Positions 59,002 to 64,000 of a DNA stretch of 64,000 nucleotides are shown piece after piece (position 1 is the stretch's first letter; each line of letters begins with the position of its first letter). The stretch comes from Dasypus novemcinctus (lineage: Eukaryota > Chordata > Mammalia > Cingulata > Dasypodidae), in contig NC_080676.1 in the NCBI RefSeq assembly GCF_030445035.2, positions 9,648,940 through 9,712,939 on the forward strand, read 5' to 3'. A program made the translations under genes and the position numbers. Below the pieces are notes generated by a model. The model did no database searches. It worked only from the letters and a program-made list of their open reading frames with translations, and was not told where the DNA came from.

Positions 59002-59451
59002 TTTATTTATTTTTAAAGATTTATTTATTTATTTATTTCTCTCCACTCCGCACCGCCCCCCCCCCCCCCCGCCCAGTTGTCTGCTCTCTTTGTCCATTCG
59101 CTGTGTGTCCTTCTGTGTCCACTGCTATTCTTGTCAGCGGCACGGGAATCTGTGTCTCTTTTTATTGCGTCATCTTGTTGTGTCAGCTCTCTGTGTGTGT
59201 GCAGCGCAACTTCTGGGCAGGCTGCACTTTCTTTCACACTGGGCAGCTGTCCTTACAGGGCGCACTCCTTGCACGTGGGGCTCCCCTACGCAGGGGACAC
59301 CCCTGCGTGGCACAGCACTCCTTGCGCGCATCAGCACTGTGTGTGGGCCAGCTCCACACGGGTCACACGGATCAAGGAGGTTCTGGGTTTGAACTACAGA
59401 CCTCCCATGTGGTAGGCAGACACTCTATCCATTGAGCCAAGTCCGCTTCCC
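59002..59451 (-). mobile_element. DAS-III-type SINE, antisense
   Basis: Reversed order from 'tttatttatttttaaagatt' with a C-rich run (59052-59071) to a head ending ccaagtccgcttcccc. A 15-bp duplication, cctagagtgatttta/cctagagtgacttta, at 58987-59001 and 59452-59466. The body carries a small local duplication, cacgggtcacacggatcaag. Confidence 0.93.
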
Positions 59452-59699
59452 CCTAGAGTGACTTTAAAACCACACGCAGAATTAAGTCATGCTTCTTGTG
59501 GCAGTTAAGCCAACATTAATGGGAACAGATTCTAGTCATACAGTGTAGTGCTTGAAGTTACTTCAGAGGGGAACGTCAGAAGGGATAAATCATTTCGTAC
59601 ACACACACACTGACTCATGCACACCCACCCCTACACCAAAATAAGTGACATCCTTCCAGTTCAACCCCTCAGGCTCCTTCATGGACTTCTCTTTATCTA

Positions 59700-60750
59700 T
59701 CCTTCAGGTTGGTGTTTCTCATAAACTTTCCTGTACATAGATATGTTTTTCTGTCCTAGGCTTCATCTACACTTACTTGCCCATCATTCTCTCATCTCTG
59801 AACATACCCACCTGTCCAATGGATGCCCCCACTTGGATATCCCACATGCACAACAGCTCTACAGTGGTACTTGCTCTCCTCAAAACTTGCTGTCCCTGCT
59901 GCTCTTTTTTGAATCCCTCTCTGTGAATGATGTCACACTCAGCAACTCAAATCAAGAACTCTCTCTGGACTTCTCATCTATCCCACAGAGCCCATCAGCT
60001 ACAGAATTATCCAGAGTCTTCCTCCTAAATGGTTCTTGGATCCGAACTCTTCTCTTCAACTTTAGCGTCTTAGTTCAGGTTCTTATCAAGTCTCATCACA
60101 GAGACAGCCTCAGCCCCTTTCCATCCCTCACACTGCCCTCACAGGGGTATCCCTAAAATGCAGAACTGACCATGCTAGTCCCCTGAAGGCAACCCTACAA
60201 GATTCCCTATAAACCTGGAATAAAGCTCAGTCTTCTCAGCCTGTCACACAAGCCCATTCATGAACTGCTCCTCATGTCATTCCTTCCTCATCTCCTAACA
60301 TTTTCCCAACACACCTTCTCCTTTGGCCCTACTGAACCACTGGGAATTCTTTTCCCCACTTCTTCCCATGTGCTTTCTAGTCCTTCTTGGTCTTCGATAT
60401 TCAACCCATCCTCTCTTTGGCAATGTTCTCTGAACCTTCGAGCCTCAGGCAGGAGGGCTTTTTCAGGGCTCCTTCTCAGTGCTCTTGTTCACCCCATGTG
60501 TCACTCTGGCATTGAACTCATTCAGTCAGTCAGGAATTGGCTAGGCTAGATGCTAAAAATACATCAGTGAATAAAACAAATAAATAAACAAGCAAAAAAC
60601 CCCACTTTCACAGAGCTTTCGCCCTTTGCACACAGTCTTTGGGCTTCCTGATTCTCCCCTGGAAAGTCATTGAAGGTATGGCCTGTTCTTATATGAATTT
60701 AGCATAGTATGGAGCACATAGTAGGTGCTCATGAATAGGCACATGAATAA
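59700..60750 (+). repeat. L2 LINE fragments
   Basis: 'ctcacaggggtatccctaaa', 'cctggaataaagctcagtct', 'tgtgtcactctggcattgaa' and 'agcacatagtaggtgctcat' follow the L2 3' order across about 1 kb. It is diverged, and possibly more than one copy. Confidence 0.6.
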
Positions 60751-61849
60751 AGACCCCTGCTTTTGTTCTTTTCATCCTTCATGCACTCAATGATAGAACT
60801 TAGAGAAATGCCTTCAATGTGCTAAAGAAAAATAACTTAATACCCTGCTCTTTCCCCTCCCCAAATCTTCCTCTCAATTTAGTTAATTATATTTCTTCTT
60901 GAGCAGCCTAAGTTTAGTGGCCATGACTGCATGTCCTTCTCTAGGATTTCCATTTGCCTCTGTAGTGAGTAATACTTACACAATCATAATATTTTAAATG
61001 TTGGTTATTTGTTTTTAATTTTAGGAATCTAGCTATAGGTGAAGCACAAACAACTGTATTTCTAAAACTGAATATAAGAGCTGTTAACCTTGGCACCATG
61101 TAACAGTGACAGCAGGGGCACCAGAGGTTAGAATATGGTGGAGGAAAGCAGAACGGGAAAGTCACACAAAGTGGATTAATTTCCTCCACTCATAAACTGA
61201 AATCACAAGATGCTGCCTTACATTGATGCATCAAGAAATAGAAAAATATACCAAACCTCTATTGCTTTTCTTTTTATTGTACAGCATTTGTATTGCTTGA
61301 ATTTTTAGTCAGGTGTGCATTATTATATTTATGCCTTTCAGAAAACTCATTGGAAAAGAAAACATAATGAAAGGAGATGGCATGTTTACTGCGGCAAAGG
61401 GGCAACCCAGTCTTCAGGAATTAAGAGTTCCCCTTTCTCTACATGATTGCGCTGGGAGGTGGACCAGTCTACTTTCATGGCAGCCAGTGACCTTAGGGAG
61501 AGGGACTGGCCTCAGCTTCAGCTGACAGCCTTCCCATAAATGCTGAGTCACTGCCATTGTGGCTGACATGCTCTCCTGACTGAGAGGGCACCAGGGAGCA
61601 CCCTTTGCCCTTGGCCCCCAGAGCCTCGGGAATCGGCTTTGGGGGAATTCTGAGGAAGATGCTGGGAAGTCCAGCTCAACCCACTGGAAGACTTCCTATG
61701 CTGATGGGGAGTATGTGGGTGGCTGTCCTCACCCCTCATTGCCCCCCTTTTTGATGATGCCATTCTCATCAGCCCATGGATTAAAGAGAGAACACAGTCT
61801 CTGGAACTGGAGGACTGGATAGAGAGGGTGGGTCTGCACAAGGAGCCTT
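60751..61849. other. No gene or recognised repeat
   Basis: No exon, RNA gene or repeat family recognised. Confidence 0.45.
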
Positions 61850-63315
61850 GTGCAGGACACTCAGATTCTTTATGCCTCTTTTCCCCCTTATAATATACCC
61901 TCCCTATGTCTCCAGATTCTTAAGAGAGTCAAGAGAGAGGATAGCAATGGAGGACAGACCATTACGCCAGGCCTTCAATATTGATGGCTGTACTTGTGAA
62001 CCTTTTCTAGAGAAATGGAAACTTAGCGGAGTATTATATATTGCCTAGGAGTTACCTCCTGAAAGTCTCCTTGTTGCTTAAATGTGGCCTCTCTCTAAGA
62101 CAAACTCAACATATAAACACACTACCTTTCCCCCCATGTGGGATATGACTCCCAGGGATGAGCCTCCCTGGCACCAAGGGATTATTATCAAGCATTGACA
62201 AGCAATGAATCTGGAAAAAGACCATGACCAAAAAGGGGAAATACTAAATACATATGGGTTTTTTATGGCTAAGAGACTTCAAAATGAGTTGAGAGGTTAT
62301 TCCAGAGGTTACACTTATGCATGTCTCAGCAAGATCTCATTGACTGCCACAGTAAAAAGTGCCTCAAACAGTGGGGCTCCTGGGGATTTAGAGACATCTA
62401 GACAGTATATCTCAGGAATTCAGCACCTTGTCAATGAGACTTACTTGGAATATATGCTCTCTAAGGTAAGAGAGTTAGACTTATTTATAATTTCCCTACA
62501 CATGGCTCTTTTGCCTCTTTTATTTGAACCTATAATTAGCACTATACATGTTAAATATAAGTCCCAGAGACATAAATCTTTGGTCTCTTCATATGCTGGT
62601 TGAGCCCTGAATCTCAGCAGAGTTGCAACACCTACTCACCAGTTCATTGGAATGACCCAAGACAACTAACAAAAGGATGATGATGGACATCGCCCATCCC
62701 AGGAAACAGAGAGTATCTGCAACTGCAAGCAAGACAGTTATGTCCATCTGCCCCATGGGATCTAAGCCCCCTCTCATTCAGAAATAGGGCAGGCATCACC
62801 AACCTAAAATCCTTAAGATTGAGGAATGCACAAAAGGTGGAAAGCAACTATGGACTAAATTAGACTTATGATTATTCTAGCAATGGAAGAAATTGTATCA
62901 TTGATATAATGGCACTGGCTACCATAGGTTCAGAGGGGAGGGAGAGGGAAGAATAGATGCAATGCGGGGGTATTTTTGGGATATTGGAATTGTCCTGCAT
63001 AACATTGCAATGACAGATACAGGCCATTATATACACCTATAAAATTGTGTAGGGCAAAGTGGAAACTATAACGTAAACTATAGTCCTTGGCTAGTACAAT
63101 GCTTCAATAAATATGTGTTCATCAATTGTAACTAATGTACCACACTAATGAAAGATGTTGTTAATGTGGGAAAGTGTGGGAGGGGGAGGAATGGGGCATA
63201 TGGGAATCCCCTATATTGTCAAGGTAACATTTATGTACTCTAAAGCTTCTGTAAAATTTTAAAAAAAAATTTTTTTTAATTAAGTTATAATGAAGTTACA
63301 GGGAAAAAAAAGAGA
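61850..63315 (+). mobile_element. Long A-tailed xenarthran repeat (fullest copy in the window)
   Basis: A body of about 1.0 kb ('ccatgtgggatatgactccc', 'agggatgagcctccctggca', 'gagccctgaatctcagcaga', 'gttcattggaatgacccaag') leads into the same 3' end found at 6008, 9488 and 31912: 'gaggggagggagagggaaga', 'aaagatgttgttaatgtggg', 'ggcatatgggaatccc' and an A-rich tail. No long frame or known protein motif is seen. It may be a LINE 3' UTR or a non-autonomous element carried by L1. The 5' limit is approximate. Confidence 0.5.
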
Positions 63316-64000
63316 GGATACATGTGGAGTTCCCTGTCAACTAAAATATTCTTTATTAGTAGCCATATCTCTTTGAAGTTTCGCTTATAAAACCTCCTAC
63401 GCCAATTCCATCACGTTAGACAGGGCAACAAACCTAACCGTCTGACTAACTTTCATGTTGGTGCGTGCATTCAACTGAGGCAGGGGTGACCGTGTGCCTT
63501 GTGGAGTGAGATGGCTTATACCTTCGCCACTGGCAATTGGACAAATGCCTTGAACAGGTTCCCATATGGAGACTCCATTTCACTCCAGGCAACCATTTAA
63601 AAAATGAGGCTGCTGATTTTCTAGGGGACGGAGTGAGAGAGAGCAGGCCTGCCCACATATGTCGCCATCAGACGGTATCGGGTGAGGGAGTGATTCCTCA
63701 CATCCTCCCCCTGGAAGTTTGCTGCTCCAGCATCCTTCCCTCTGGGCAGGCTCGAGGGCAGCCTGACCTTTCCAGGACCCACTGCAGCCAAGATCCTCAT
63801 GCCTGCGGGGTGAACGACTGTGTGCCTGTGTGCGCGGGCCTGCTTCCCTGCGGGTGATTTTAGGGGACGTCTCAATATTTGGCAGTTCTCTGGGTCCCTT
63901 CAACTGTAAGGGTGTCATCGTGAGCCGAGGCTGAAACTTGGGGGAGTCTTCGGGTGTTCCTCTTTCATGCATTTGGGCAGAAGAAAAATCTGGACGCAGC
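63316..64000. other. No gene or recognised repeat at the window end
   Basis: Overlapping frames of 84-130 codons occur on both strands at 63446-63972 without conserved motifs or splice signals. Unique-looking sequence. Confidence 0.4.

Noticed and set aside
59743-60156. 137-codon + strand frame
   Set aside because: Lies in L2-derived sequence and has no recognisable domain.

Overview
This is a mammalian, almost certainly xenarthran, window. The clearest marker is a dense set of tRNA-Ala-derived SINEs with the DAS architecture known from armadillo (Dasypus), so an armadillo is the best guess. Old mammalian repeats (MIR, L2, MER20, old L1, HAL1) fill much of the rest. No prokaryotic genes, CRISPR arrays or operons are present.

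Region 1 (1-22.6 kb) is the 3' part of one host gene, PXYLP1 (2-phosphoxylose phosphatase 1, formerly ACPL2), on the + strand. Four coding exons are visible (3911-4069, 5005-5131, 15672-15811, 20299-21236). Their splice phases join cleanly. With a 79-nt first coding exon upstream of the window they give a 480-residue protein, with the catalytic His at residue 97 and the catalytic Asp at residue 379. The introns hold SINEs, LINE fragments, a G-rich minisatellite and a small hAT element. The 3' UTR contains a MER20 copy and several AATAAA signals.

Region 2 (22.6-32 kb) is intergenic, with MIR, L2 and SINE pieces and an odd ACTG/GGCT-rich cryptic simple repeat at 29.64-29.92 kb. A CpG island follows at about 31.1-31.9 kb, with a ZNF143-like site, a CTCF-like core and a good splice donor. 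By conserved mammalian gene order this may be the 5' end of ZBTB38, but that is inference.

Region 3 (32-64 kb) has no recognisable coding exon and is a repeat graveyard. It holds an L1 3' end (33.2-35.0 kb) carrying two SINEs, a solo LTR with a SINE inside, and a long L1 (about 39.3-50.06 kb) carrying a solo LTR, eight or so SINEs nested up to three deep and an RPL23A processed retrocopy. A HAL1-like element (53.5-57.2 kb), L2 fragments, and a long A-tailed repeat (61.85-63.3 kb) with shorter relatives at 6.0, 9.5 and 31.9 kb complete it.

I found no previously undescribed molecular system. The most unusual item is a DAS-type SINE with an internal tandem array of about 480 bp (40.6-41.5 kb). 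The A-tailed xenarthran repeat family and the CpG-island promoter come next.
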